Positions 7,743-15,616 of a DNA stretch of 38,133 nt are shown piece after piece. The translations under genes were made by a program, and so were the position numbers. This stretch comes from Burkholderiales bacterium (lineage in GTDB: Bacteria > Pseudomonadota > Gammaproteobacteria > Burkholderiales > Eutrophovitaceae), in assembly GCA_035560005.1 (NCBI GenBank), contig DATMAN010000100.1, positions 1 through 38,133 of the forward strand, given 5' to 3'. Every line of letters begins with the position of its first letter. Position 1 is the stretch's first letter. Below the pieces are notes generated by a model. The model saw only the letters and a program-made list of their open reading frames with translations, was not told the origin of the DNA and ran no database searches.

Positions 7743-8918
7743 CTATCTGTCGCCGGCGCCCGCGGCAAAACCCTGCTGTCCGGGATCCGTGATGAGCAGG
7801 CGCAGGCTGTGCCAGGCTCTCACCAGGACATTGGCGATTCGAACGCTCTCCAGCGCGACCACGCTGTGTTCGCCGTACGGCTGTCCGTCGAAGGTCAGTT
7901 TCAGGGTGCCGACGCGTTCACCGGCATAGACCGGTGCGAGCAGCGGCTGCAGGCTCTCCAGTTGGGCTTTCAGCCGGTCGCTCCGGCCCTTGGGTATCGT
8001 CACGTAGAAATCGTCGGCGAACCCGGCCTGCAGCAACGCCTTGGCGCCCTTCCACACCGGCAGGGCGTGAACCGGCTGCCCCTTTGCATACAGTCTGAAG
8101 GTATCGAATGCCTCGAATCCGTAATTGAGCAGCTTCTGGCTCTCCGCCAGGCGGCCATTGTCGGAGCCGGCGTCGATCACCACCGCGATGAGGCGCCGTT
8201 GCGCGCGCTGCGCGGTGGCCACCATGCAGAAGCCGGCACCCTCGGTAAAGCCCGTCTTCATGCCGTCGACGAACGGATCCCGGCCCAGCAACCGGTTGCG
8301 GTTGTACTGGGTGATGTTGTTGTAGCGGTATTCGCGCAGCGCATAGAGCCGGAAGTATTGCGGAAACTCGCGGATGATCGCGGCCGCGATGACGGCGAGG
8401 TCGGCGGCGCTCGAGTAGTGCCCGGGACGCGGCAGGCCGGTGGCATTCTCGAACCGCGTGTTCTGCAGCTTCATCCGCGCCGCCTCGCGGTTCATCGCCT
8501 GCACGAATGCCTCTTCGCTGCCCGCCACCGCTTCGGCGAGCGCAATCGCCGCGTCGTTGCCCGATTGCACGATCATGCCGTGCAGCAGCTCTTCGACGGT
8601 CGGTTGCGAGCCGAGCTCGAGGAAGGTTCGCGACCCCGGCGCCCGCCACGCCTTCTCGGAAACGACCACGGTCTGTGCCAGCGACAGCCGCTTCTGGCGC
8701 AAGGCATCGAACACGACATAGGCGGTCATCAGCTTGGAGAGCGATGCCGGCTCGATCCTGAGATCGGCGTCCCTGGCGGCGAGGACCTTGCCGCTCTGGA
8801 AGTCGAGCAGGATGTAGGACCTGGCCGCCAGAGTCGGGGCTTGGACATCTCCTGGGATCGTCTGGGCGGAGACGGCGGTGCCGAGGAGCAGCAGGGCCGC
8901 GACAAATCCGGTTCTCAT
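7743..8918 (-). CDS. dacA: D-alanyl-D-alanine carboxypeptidase (PBP5/6 type)
   Basis: This periplasmic penicillin-binding protein trims the terminal D-Ala from peptidoglycan pentapeptides. The 391-residue sequence starts with a cleavable signal peptide (hydrophobic 5-18, cleavage near AVSA-Q). The three catalytic boxes are S59-x-x-K62 (SLSK), S119-G-N121 and K221-T-G223. The C-terminal part matches the PBP5 beta-rich domain. The frame extends upstream, but ATG 8918 is immediately followed by the signal peptide. It heads the minus-strand operon that includes dat, ybeD, lipB and lipA. A perfect TATAAT lies only 10 bases upstream, which would leave almost no leader, so its role as the -10 element is doubtful. 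Confidence 0.95.
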   Translation of the reverse strand: MRTGFVAALLLLGTAVSAQTIPGDVQAPTLAARSYILLDFQSGKVLAARDADLRIEPASLSKLMTAYVVFDALRQKRLSLAQTVVVSEKAWRAPGSRTFLELGSQPTVEELLHGMIVQSGNDAAIALAEAVAGSEEAFVQAMNREAARMKLQNTRFENATGLPRPGHYSSAADLAVIAAAIIREFPQYFRLYALREYRYNNITQYNRNRLLGRDPFVDGMKTGFTEGAGFCMVATAQRAQRRLIAVVIDAGSDNGRLAESQKLLNYGFEAFDTFRLYAKGQPVHALPVWKGAKALLQAGFADDFYVTIPKGRSDRLKAQLESLQPLLAPVYAGERVGTLKLTFDGQPYGEHSVVALESVRIANVLVRAWHSLRLLITDPGQQGFAAGAGDR

Positions 8919-9002
8919 CCTGCGCCGAATTATACCGGCCCACATTGTCCGGGCAGGACAGCTCTGAAAGAATGCACACTTTCCAGTGCAGGGGAGATGG
9001 TG

Positions 9003-9467
9003 ATGGGAAGGTTGGGAGGTTGGTTCAGCGCGCTGCTGCTGATGGCGGCAATGAACGGTCAGGCGGACGCAGACGGGGTTACGGTCAGCAACGCCTGGGC
9101 ACGGGCGACCGCTCCGGGCCAGAAGGTGGCCGGCGTCTACCTGGATATCGTGAGTGGCACGGACGCGAAGCTCACCGGCGTGCAAAGCCCGCTCGCGGCG
9201 CGCGGCGAGCTGCATTCGATGCGAATGGACAACGGCACGATGCACATGCGCGCAGTGGAGGCGATCGACTTGCCGGCCGGCAAAGCGGTGCACCTCAAGC
9301 CCGGGGACCTGCATGCGATGCTGTTCGATCTGAAGCAGGCGCTTGCCCCGGGAGACAAGCTGCCGATCACGCTGATCGTCGTGGATGCCCGGGGCATCAG
9401 GCACGCCATCGCGGCGAGCGTGCAGGTCCGCAACCTCGACGGTTCCGAACCGCACGCGCATCACTGA
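9003..9467 (+). CDS. PCu(A)C-family periplasmic copper chaperone
   Basis: The 154-residue protein binds Cu(I) in the periplasm and in known systems delivers it to cytochrome oxidase. It has a signal peptide (residues 1-23), the family opening VSNAWARATAPGQKVAGVYLDI, and the copper-site pattern: His71 and Met73 in ELHSM, Met80/Met82 in GTMHM, then His104-x-Met106 in DLHAM. The His-rich end (EPHAHH) adds possible ligands. A GGGGAG site at 8991-8996 is spaced 6 bases from ATG 9003; ATG 8997 is too close to it. It is divergent from dacA and convergent with the bufferin-like operon, 14 bases away, which strengthens the copper theme. Confidence 0.93.
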   Translation: MGRLGGWFSALLLMAAMNGQADADGVTVSNAWARATAPGQKVAGVYLDIVSGTDAKLTGVQSPLAARGELHSMRMDNGTMHMRAVEAIDLPAGKAVHLKPGDLHAMLFDLKQALAPGDKLPITLIVVDARGIRHAIAASVQVRNLDGSEPHAHH

Positions 9468-9480
9468 GCCCGCGCGGGCT
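9467..9480. terminator. Palindrome filling the gap between convergent genes
   Basis: AGCCCGCGCGGGCT is a perfect 14-base palindrome that begins on the last base of the copper-chaperone stop codon and ends one base before the bufC stop. It can fold as AGCCC/GGGCT with a GCGC loop on either strand. There is no T-run, so it may be a weak bidirectional terminator or RNA 3'-end stabiliser. Confidence 0.35.
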
Positions 9481-9481
9481 G

Positions 9482-10258
9482 TTACGCGGAAACGGTATAA
9501 CCGCTCAGCCAGCCCTGATCGACCCAGGTTCGCAGCAGGCCGGCAGCGCGCATTGCGGCGTCATCTCCCTGCTGGAGCGCCAGACGTTCGCAGATCTCGG
9601 GGAAAGTCGCGCCGTTGCGCGCATCGCGCAGCATCTGCGCTTCGTCCTCCGGGAGCGACCGGAAATGGCTTTTGTAGTCCTGGCGCCACAGCGCGACGCT
9701 CACCGGCTGCGGTTCGCGTCGCGCGGCTGGAGCCGGTTGCTGCTGGGCGATGAAGTTCCAGATCGCGAGCACGTTCCAGTGCAGCGTGAGCGTGTGCAGC
9801 GAAGGGTGCAGGTGCAAGCGCAGCCCTGCCCATCGCTCGGCGGGCAGCCCGGCTAGCTCGTCGAAGGACAGCAGCGGGGCGTCGGGTGCGTCGAAGGCGA
9901 GCCCGAGCGTCCACTCGAACGCGGCCAGTTCCGCCAATACCGGACGGTCGCGGTAGCGCGCATCGTCTTGCAGGAATCCGGCCAGACGGCCACCCATCCA
10001 GCGCACGTTGCGGAAGACGGAGGGGTGCGCGTGGATATAGTCGCGGGCGAGCGCGTCGAAGTCTTCCGCGCCGACAAATGCCCGCAGCGTCTCGAAGTCG
10101 CCGCCCAGCACCTCGACCAGCCGCAGCCGGTACGCGTCGTAGTAGATCCTGAGCCGCGCTTCGCGCCAAGCGTCATCCCCTCCGGCGATCTCGTCGACGA
10201 TCGTGCGATCGCCGTGCAGCACGTAGCGCTGAAAGTTGGTCTGCGTCGTGGTCAGCAT
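9482..10258 (-). CDS. bufC: DUF2063 partner of the MNIO enzyme (BufC/HvfC-like)
   Basis: This 258-residue cytoplasmic protein has a DUF2063-like N-terminal domain (residues about 5-100, with ARLRIYYDAYRLRLVEVLGGDFETL and DALARDYIHAHPS), as in HvfC/BufC/TglI-type partners. In known systems such a protein docks the precursor peptide and works with the DUF692 enzyme. The C-terminal half (residues 120-258) is alpha-helical and variable. It starts 2 bases after the bufB stop, so the two are translated together. The frame extends upstream inside bufB, but ATG 10258 gives the family start (TQTNFQRYVL). Names follow the bufferin nomenclature by resemblance; peptide binding is inferred. Confidence 0.85.
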   Translation of the reverse strand: MLTTTQTNFQRYVLHGDRTIVDEIAGGDDAWREARLRIYYDAYRLRLVEVLGGDFETLRAFVGAEDFDALARDYIHAHPSVFRNVRWMGGRLAGFLQDDARYRDRPVLAELAAFEWTLGLAFDAPDAPLLSFDELAGLPAERWAGLRLHLHPSLHTLTLHWNVLAIWNFIAQQQPAPAARREPQPVSVALWRQDYKSHFRSLPEDEAQMLRDARNGATFPEICERLALQQGDDAAMRAAGLLRTWVDQGWLSGYTVSA

Positions 10259-10260
10259 GC

Positions 10261-11109
10261 TCAGGCGGCGACCGGCTGCAACGCTTCGGCGGCGACCCGG
10301 CGCGCGACGTCCAGCTCTGCCACCAGCTCGGCCAGCGGTGGAATGTGGTCGTCGCGCTCGATCATCGTGGGGACGGGCCCCAGCTTGCGCAGTGCATAGG
10401 CGTAGAGTTCCCACACCGGGTCGATGATCGGGGCGTCATGGGTGTCGATGATGTGGGTGAGGCAGTTACTGTGTCCGGCGAGGTGGATCTGACGCACGCG
10501 CCGGGCGGGAACGCAGTCGATGTAGCGGCGCGCGTCGAAGCCGTGATTGAAGGCGCTGACGTAGATGTTGTTGACGTCGAGCAAAATGTCGCAATCGGCG
10601 CGCCGCGCGATCTCCCCGAGGAACTCCCATTCCTGCATTTCGGACTGGCGGAAGGTGACATAGCTCGACACGTTTTCGAGCAGGATGCGCCGGCCCAGGA
10701 ATTCCTGCACCGCTTCGACCCTGCGAACCACGTGCGCAACCGCCTCCTCGGTGTAGGGCAGCGGCAGCAGGTCGTGGAGATTCTGTCCGGCGCAGCCGGT
10801 CCAGCACAGGTGATCCGATATCCACTGCGGCTGTACGCGTTGGGCCAGTGCCTTGAGTTGCGTCAGGTAGCCGTAGTCGATGGGATCTGCGCTGCCGATC
10901 GAGAGCGAGACGCCGTGCATCACCACCGGATAGTCGGCGCGGATCCGGTCGAGGTAATGCAAGGGCTTGCCGCCCGGAACCAGGTAGTTTTCGGACAGCA
11001 GCTCGAACCAGTCCGCCTCGGTCCTGGAGGCGAGGATGTCTTCGTAGTGAACGGTGCGCAGCCCGAGCCCGAAGCTCGAGGGACCGATCCTGGAAGTATC
11101 GGCAGGCAC
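10261..11109 (-). CDS. bufB: DUF692 multinuclear iron enzyme (BufB/HvfB-like)
   Basis: DUF692 (MNIO) proteins are TIM-barrel enzymes with two or three iron ions that modify cysteines or their neighbours in ribosomal peptides (MbnB, TglH, HvfB, BufB). The 282-residue protein keeps the ligand-bearing motifs in order: [59 protein letters not shown] and PTMIERDDH. It begins with [14 protein letters not shown], typical of the bufferin branch. The likely substrate is the Cys-rich peptide encoded 61 bases upstream. The GTG start at 11109 lacks an obvious ribosome-binding site. The reaction (probably Cys-to-thiooxazole or a related change) is inferred from characterised relatives. Confidence 0.9.
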   Translation of the reverse strand: MPADTSRIGPSSFGLGLRTVHYEDILASRTEADWFELLSENYLVPGGKPLHYLDRIRADYPVVMHGVSLSIGSADPIDYGYLTQLKALAQRVQPQWISDHLCWTGCAGQNLHDLLPLPYTEEAVAHVVRRVEAVQEFLGRRILLENVSSYVTFRQSEMQEWEFLGEIARRADCDILLDVNNIYVSAFNHGFDARRYIDCVPARRVRQIHLAGHSNCLTHIIDTHDAPIIDPVWELYAYALRKLGPVPTMIERDDHIPPLAELVAELDVARRVAAEALQPVAA

Positions 11110-11170
11110 TGGTGTGGAGGGAACGGGGCCCCGGAACCCGGAGGGGCTCTCGGGGCATCCCGTCCGATTG

Positions 11171-11437
11171 CTAGCTGCGTCCCAGACGCTCGATGCAGTC
11201 GCGGTCCGTGGTCATCACGAAGCCCTGGCCCTTGCAGGCGTTTTGCCCTTTGCAGGCGTTCATGGCCGTCGCGCACTCGGCCTGGCCTTTGCAGGCGTTG
11301 GCGCCGTAACACTTCACCTTCACCGTGCCGCTGTCCGCGCTTTGTGCTGTCCCACCCGAGGATGCACAGCCGGCGATGAACAGGGTCGCGGCCGCCGCAG
11401 CGAGCGCCGCACCGGTGAGTTTCGATTTATGGTTCAT
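11171..11437 (-). CDS. bufA: Bufferin-like Cys-rich precursor peptide (BufA2-like), lipobox-bearing
   Basis: An 88-residue secreted peptide with seven cysteines. Residues 1-23 form a signal peptide ending in L-F-I-A-G-Cys24, a good lipobox, followed by a Ser/Gly linker. The core carries Cys43, 49, 55, 62, 68 and 81. Three copies of N-A-C-K-G (47-51, 60-64, 66-70) and a leading CYG match the BufA2 group of copper-binding bufferins as I recall it. In that family the adjacent DUF692 enzyme modifies core cysteines and the exported product sequesters copper. A GGAGG site lies 8 bases before the ATG, giving stronger initiation than bufB. The lipid anchor is a prediction; the alternative is ordinary signal peptidase I processing. 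Confidence 0.82.
   Translation of the reverse strand: MNHKSKLTGAALAAAAATLFIAGCASSGGTAQSADSGTVKVKCYGANACKGQAECATAMNACKGQNACKGQGFVMTTDRDCIERLGRS
11229..11299 (-). repeat. Short direct repeats encoding the N-A-C-K-G core
   Basis: The plus strand shows TTGCAGGCGTT at 11232-11242, 11250-11260 and 11289-11299, with a further CC or CCT match on the left. On the coding strand each unit encodes N-A-C-K-G of the precursor. Near-identical codons suggest recent internal duplication or strong conservation of the core. Confidence 0.6.
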
Positions 11438-11463
11438 AAGCCTGCCTCCGTTGAGCGGCCCGA

Positions 11464-11491
11464 GGGACGATGGTGCAACGCCGCAGGTCGA
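11464..11491 (-). promoter_or_regulatory. Candidate ECF-type promoter before bufA
   Basis: Read on the minus strand, CGACC is followed after 16 bases by CGTC, about 30 bases before the bufA start. This loosely resembles the -35 (AACC-like) and -10 (CGTC) elements used by many ECF sigma factors. I could not find the same pair upstream of the sigma gene itself, so this is only a suggestion. Confidence 0.25.
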
Positions 11492-11614
11492 GCCGCCTGC
11501 CCCGCGCCGCTACCGCAGCAGGTACGAGGCACGTGCGCGGCCGGATGCGCTGCCTCCGCCGGCAGGTTGGGCGCGCCGCGGATCCTGCCGCCAGACCCGG
11601 TGACCCCGACGCTT

Positions 11615-11803
11615 TCAGTCCCGGCGGTCCTTGAGCAGCGGATGGTTCCGAAGAGCCTTGCGCAAGAACGTCATCTGCTTGTGGAAGTTCTGGCAGGCGG
11701 TGCAGGCGCGCAGGTGAAGCCATAGCCCCCAGCGCTCCGCCAGGGTGAGCCGGCGGTCCAGCGACTGGGAGACGATCTCAGAGACTTGCTTGCAGCTCAG
11801 CAC
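11615..11803 (-). CDS. Small zinc-finger (zf-HC2-like) anti-sigma factor candidate
   Basis: This 62-residue protein has the pattern of a short anti-sigma zinc-binding domain: MLSCKQVSEIVSQSLDRRL at the start, then HLRACTACQNF, which supplies the H-x3-C-x2-C zinc motif (residues about 30-37). No transmembrane segment is present, so it would be a soluble anti-sigma factor, unlike longer membrane types. It follows the sigma gene by 43 bases on the same strand. It probably holds the sigma factor inactive until copper or oxidative stress alters the zinc site. The signal is inferred from the neighbouring genes. Confidence 0.75.
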   Translation of the reverse strand: MLSCKQVSEIVSQSLDRRLTLAERWGLWLHLRACTACQNFHKQMTFLRKALRNHPLLKDRRD

Positions 11804-11846
11804 GACTTTGCCTCCGGCGCCATGGTCCTCCCGCTGCTCGCCAGCG

Positions 11847-12458
11847 TCAGGCTGGATCGCGAGCCTGCGGCTCGCCGAACCAGTTCAGTTCCAGGCATTC
11901 CCGCAAAGCCATCCGGGCCCGGTACAGGATCACCCAACAGTTGGTCGGAGAAATGTCCAATTCCTTGCAGATGGACTCCGTGGACAGCCCCATCAGTTCG
12001 CGCATGGCGAATACCCGCGCGGTCTGCCGCGGCAGTGCGGCCGAGCAGCGCTCGAACACCTCCCAGAAGCGCTTCTGCTCCAGGGAGAGCTCCGGGTCCT
12101 CCCAGGCCTGGGGCGGAGCGTGCCAGTGGTCTCGCCGCGCCCGGTCGAAGAACTGGTCGGCGTAGGCCCTGGCTTCCTCGGGGTCGTCACCCGTGCGCAG
12201 CGCCTCGGGCTGGACTTCCCGGGATTGGCTGCGGATCAGATCGGTGATCTTGTGCTTGAGGATTCCGGTGAGCCAGGTCTTCAACGACGAGCGCCCGGCA
12301 AAGGCGGATCGGCTCTCCAGCGCCGCCAGCAGCGTTTCCTGGACAACGTCTTCCGCGCCACTGGCGTCGCGCAATTGCAGCATCGCGTAGCGATACAGGT
12401 ACGCGCGATGGCCCTCCAGTTCTGCGGGCAAGGCGGTGGACGGGGCGGGCTGCGGCAT
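11847..12458 (-). CDS. ECF-type RNA polymerase sigma factor
   Basis: The 203-residue protein has a sigma-70 region 2 (YLYRYAMLQLRDASGAEDVVQETLLAAL, then WLTGILKHKITDLIR) and region 4 (LPRQTARVFAMRELMGLSTESICKELDISPTNCWVILYRARMALRECL), joined by a longer linker (about residues 88-135) with a WHAPPQAWEDPE segment. There is no region 1 or 3, as in ECF factors. The frame extends upstream, but ATG 12458 gives the natural start. The order sigma, anti-sigma, bufA, bufB, bufC on one strand suggests that it controls the bufferin operon. It is divergent from the heat-shock gene. Confidence 0.88.
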   Translation of the reverse strand: MPQPAPSTALPAELEGHRAYLYRYAMLQLRDASGAEDVVQETLLAALESRSAFAGRSSLKTWLTGILKHKITDLIRSQSREVQPEALRTGDDPEEARAYADQFFDRARRDHWHAPPQAWEDPELSLEQKRFWEVFERCSAALPRQTARVFAMRELMGLSTESICKELDISPTNCWVILYRARMALRECLELNWFGEPQARDPA

Positions 12459-12570
12459 TGTCTCTTGGAGGAACCTCGGCTGGAGGCGAGTCTTGGTGGA
12501 TGACCGGTCTCGCGCTGCGCCCGGCCGCATCTACAGCATACCTTGGGTCGGACCGCGGAAGAAATCGAGG

Positions 12571-12599
12571 CTTGAAAAGCGCCCGCTGGGTCCCATATA
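12571..12599 (+). promoter_or_regulatory. Sigma-32 (RpoH) heat-shock promoter
   Basis: CTTGAAA (12571-12577) and CCCATATA (12592-12599) are separated by 14 bases, matching the RpoH consensus CTTGAAA-N13-15-CCCATNT. Transcription would start near 12606, about 44 bases before the hsp20 ATG. This directly links the next gene to the heat-shock regulon. Confidence 0.85.
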
Positions 12600-12649
12600 C
12601 CCAGCGGAGGGCACAGAAGCCCGGTAGAGAATCCTTTCAGGAGGAAGAA

Positions 12650-13072
12650 ATGGCCAGCATTACCCGATACAGCCCGTTCGACGAAACGTTCGACGATTTG
12701 TTCAAGGGCTTCTTCGTGCGCCCGATGGCGTTCGAAAGCCGAATTCCGGCGCAGATGCGCCTGGACGTCAAGGAGACCGACAAGAACTATGTCGTGCAGG
12801 CCGAGATTCCAGGAGTGAAAAAGGAGGACATCAACATCACGGTGGACGGCAACCAGGTAGCGATCACCGCCGAAGTCAAGCGAGAGAAGGAAGAAAGGCA
12901 GGGCGAAAAGGTTCTGCACGCGGAGCGTTATTACGGGAAGCTGTATCGCGCGTTCTCGCTCGGACAGGACGTGGACGAGGCTGCGGCCGAGGCGAAGTAT
13001 GTCGACGGCGTGCTGGAGCTGATCCTGCCCAAGAAGGCCGCAACGCAGGCCAAGCGGCTGACGATCCAGTAG
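12650..13072 (+). CDS. Small heat-shock protein, Hsp20/alpha-crystallin family
   Basis: This 140-residue ATP-independent chaperone binds unfolding proteins under heat stress. The alpha-crystallin domain spans about residues 38-130: MRLDVKETDKNYVVQAEIPGVKKEDINITVDGNQVAITAEV, then FSLGQDVDEAAAEAKYVDGVLELILPKK. The N-terminus (SITRYSPFDETFDDLFKGFFVRP) is typical. A strong AGGAGG site sits 5 bases before ATG 12650. It is preceded by a near-perfect sigma-32 promoter and followed by a rho-independent terminator, so it is a single-gene heat-shock transcript. Confidence 0.95.
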   Translation: MASITRYSPFDETFDDLFKGFFVRPMAFESRIPAQMRLDVKETDKNYVVQAEIPGVKKEDINITVDGNQVAITAEVKREKEERQGEKVLHAERYYGKLYRAFSLGQDVDEAAAEAKYVDGVLELILPKKAATQAKRLTIQ

Positions 13073-14074
<1,002 letters not shown>

Positions 14075-14091
14075 ACCTATCGGCAGATCTG

Positions 14092-14298
14092 AAGAGCGAA
14101 ACACGAGGGCGCGAAGGACGGGAAGAAGGTCCAGACAAGGCGAGGGGTACCTGTGTCCTGGAAGGACGAACCAGGCGACTCGGCGCGCACGACCGTCGAC
14201 GCGAGGCATTGAGTCAGGGATCACCCGGATGGATTTGACTCGATGAAAGTATCTCTTATGCGTTTCTTCGTACCTTCGTGTCTTCGTGTTTCGCTCTT
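14092..14298. repeat. Imperfect inverted-repeat element between argB and the HAD gene
   Basis: The 15-base AAGAGCGAAACACGA (14092-14106) recurs as an exact reverse complement at 14284-14298, and similarity continues inward over roughly 37 bases (left arm to about 14128, right arm from about 14261). The right arm contains repeated CTTCGTG units. The 207-base element has no coding capacity and almost fills the gap. It resembles CTTCGTG-type intergenic repeats that I recall from many environmental Proteobacteria, or a decayed MITE. No target-site duplication was identified. Confidence 0.6.
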
Positions 14299-14311
14299 GG
14301 GTTTCTGACCT

Positions 14312-14998
14312 TTGTCCTGCTCAACTATCGTTTCGGCGCGCCGCTTCGACTGGAGCTGGATCTTCGATCTGGACAACACGCTGCACGATGCGCGCCCGCA
14401 CATCTTTCCTCACATCGACCGCTCCATGACCCGGTATGTGGCCGCGCGGCTCGGGCTCGACGCCGAGACCGCAGACCGCCTGCGACATGAGTATTGGCGG
14501 CGCTACGGGGCGACGCTGGTGGGACTCATGCGCCACCACGACATCGACCCGCACGAGTTTTTGCGCGAGACGCACGACTTTCCGGCGCTGGACGCGATGG
14601 TCGCCGCGAGACGGGAGCTGCGCGTGGTACTGGAGAGGCTGCCGGGGCGCAAGTTCGTTTTCTCGAACTCGCCGGCGCACTATTTGGGCGCGGTGCTGAG
14701 AATCCTGGGAATCCGCGATCTCTTTGCCGGCGTGTTCGCGATCGAGCACACCGCCTTTCAGCCCAAGCCCGATGCCCGCGGCTTCCGCAGACTGTTGCGA
14801 GCGCACCGGCTGGATCCGCGCCGCTGCATCATGGTGGAAGACAGCCTGGAGAATCTGCGCACCGCGAAACGCCTGGGAATGAAGACCGTGTGGGTGGATG
14901 GAACGGCTCGCGCCCCGGGCTGGGTGGACGTCAACGTGCGTCACGTCGTCGAACTGCCCGCGCGCGTGAAACGCTGGCGCGGGCGTGCCAAACTGTAG
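14312..14998 (+). CDS. HAD-superfamily hydrolase, pyrimidine 5'-nucleotidase-like
   Basis: The 228-residue enzyme is a subfamily IA HAD phosphatase. Motif I is FDLDNTLHDA (nucleophile Asp), motif II FSNSPAHY, motif III the lysine of QPKPDARGF, and motif IV MVEDSLENLRTAKRLGM. These match the Ssm1/PPase-like pyrimidine 5'-nucleotidases that sit beside argB and slmA in betaproteobacteria. The only start before motif I is TTG 14312, directly after an in-frame stop and 14 bases past the inverted-repeat element, giving about 16 extra residues. The element may have replaced the original start. The core enzyme is intact. Confidence 0.85.
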   Translation: MSCSTIVSARRFDWSWIFDLDNTLHDARPHIFPHIDRSMTRYVAARLGLDAETADRLRHEYWRRYGATLVGLMRHHDIDPHEFLRETHDFPALDAMVAARRELRVVLERLPGRKFVFSNSPAHYLGAVLRILGIRDLFAGVFAIEHTAFQPKPDARGFRRLLRAHRLDPRRCIMVEDSLENLRTAKRLGMKTVWVDGTARAPGWVDVNVRHVVELPARVKRWRGRAKL

Positions 14999-15043
14999 GG
15001 ACTTCGGGTAAGCTTCTGCCGACCTCACACCTTTCGACCTGCC

Positions 15044-15616
15044 ATGCCAGCGAAGCCGGGAGAGCGCAAGCTGCAGATCCTGCAAACGCTCGCCGCGATG
15101 CTCGAAAATCCGAAGGGCGAGAAGATCACCACGGCCGCGCTCGCGGAAAGGCTCGATGTGTCGGAGGCTGCGCTTTACCGGCACTTCGCCAGCAAGGCGC
15201 AGATGTTCGAAGGCCTGATCGACTTCATCGAGCAGACGCTGTTCGGACTGGTCAACAAGATCACCGCCGAGGAAAAGAGCGGCGTGCGTCAGGTGGAAGC
15301 CATTCTTTCCATGCTGTTGGGATTCGCGAAGAAGAACCCGGGCATGACCCGCGTGCTGATCGGCGACGCGCTGGTCAACGAGGACGAACGACTGCAGGCG
15401 CGCATCAATCAGCTCCACGACCGCATCGAAGCAACGCTGAAGCAGGCGCTGCGCTTCGCGTCCACCGAAAAGGAAATCCCGGAATCGGTCGACGTCTCGG
15501 CGCAGGCCAACCTGATGCTCGCCTATGTCATCGGCCGCTGGCACCAGTTCGCCAAGAGCGGTTTCAAGCGCGACCCGACCGAATTCTGGGCAGCGCAGTG
15601 GGCCGCCTTGGTGTGA
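15044..15616 (+). CDS. slmA: Nucleoid occlusion factor SlmA (TetR family)
   Basis: SlmA binds specific chromosomal sites and blocks FtsZ ring assembly over the nucleoid. The 190-residue protein has an N-terminal TetR helix-turn-helix (ITTAALAERLDVSEAALYRHFASKAQMFEGLIDFIE) and the SlmA-type all-helical C-terminal domain, including VLIGDALVNEDERLQARINQLHDRIE and the terminal FWAAQW. It follows the HAD gene in a conserved betaproteobacterial order. Its stop overlaps the GTG start of the next gene (GTGA), so the two are coupled. Confidence 0.92.
   Translation: MPAKPGERKLQILQTLAAMLENPKGEKITTAALAERLDVSEAALYRHFASKAQMFEGLIDFIEQTLFGLVNKITAEEKSGVRQVEAILSMLLGFAKKNPGMTRVLIGDALVNEDERLQARINQLHDRIEATLKQALRFASTEKEIPESVDVSAQANLMLAYVIGRWHQFAKSGFKRDPTEFWAAQWAALV

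Noticed and set aside
8929..8934. Perfect TATAAT box on the minus strand before dacA
   Set aside because: It is 10 bases from the ATG, leaving almost no leader, and no -35 element is found at 16-19 bases; probably coincidental.
7065..9467. An 800-codon plus-strand open frame
   Set aside because: It runs antisense over dat and dacA; only its last 154 codons encode a recognisable protein, the copper chaperone.
10261..11437. Methanobactin (MbnA/MbnB) or TglA-type pathway
   Set aside because: The precursor is a signal-peptide-bearing, multi-Cys NACKG peptide and the partner is DUF2063-type, which fits the bufferin branch rather than methanobactin or the 3-thiaglutamate pathway.
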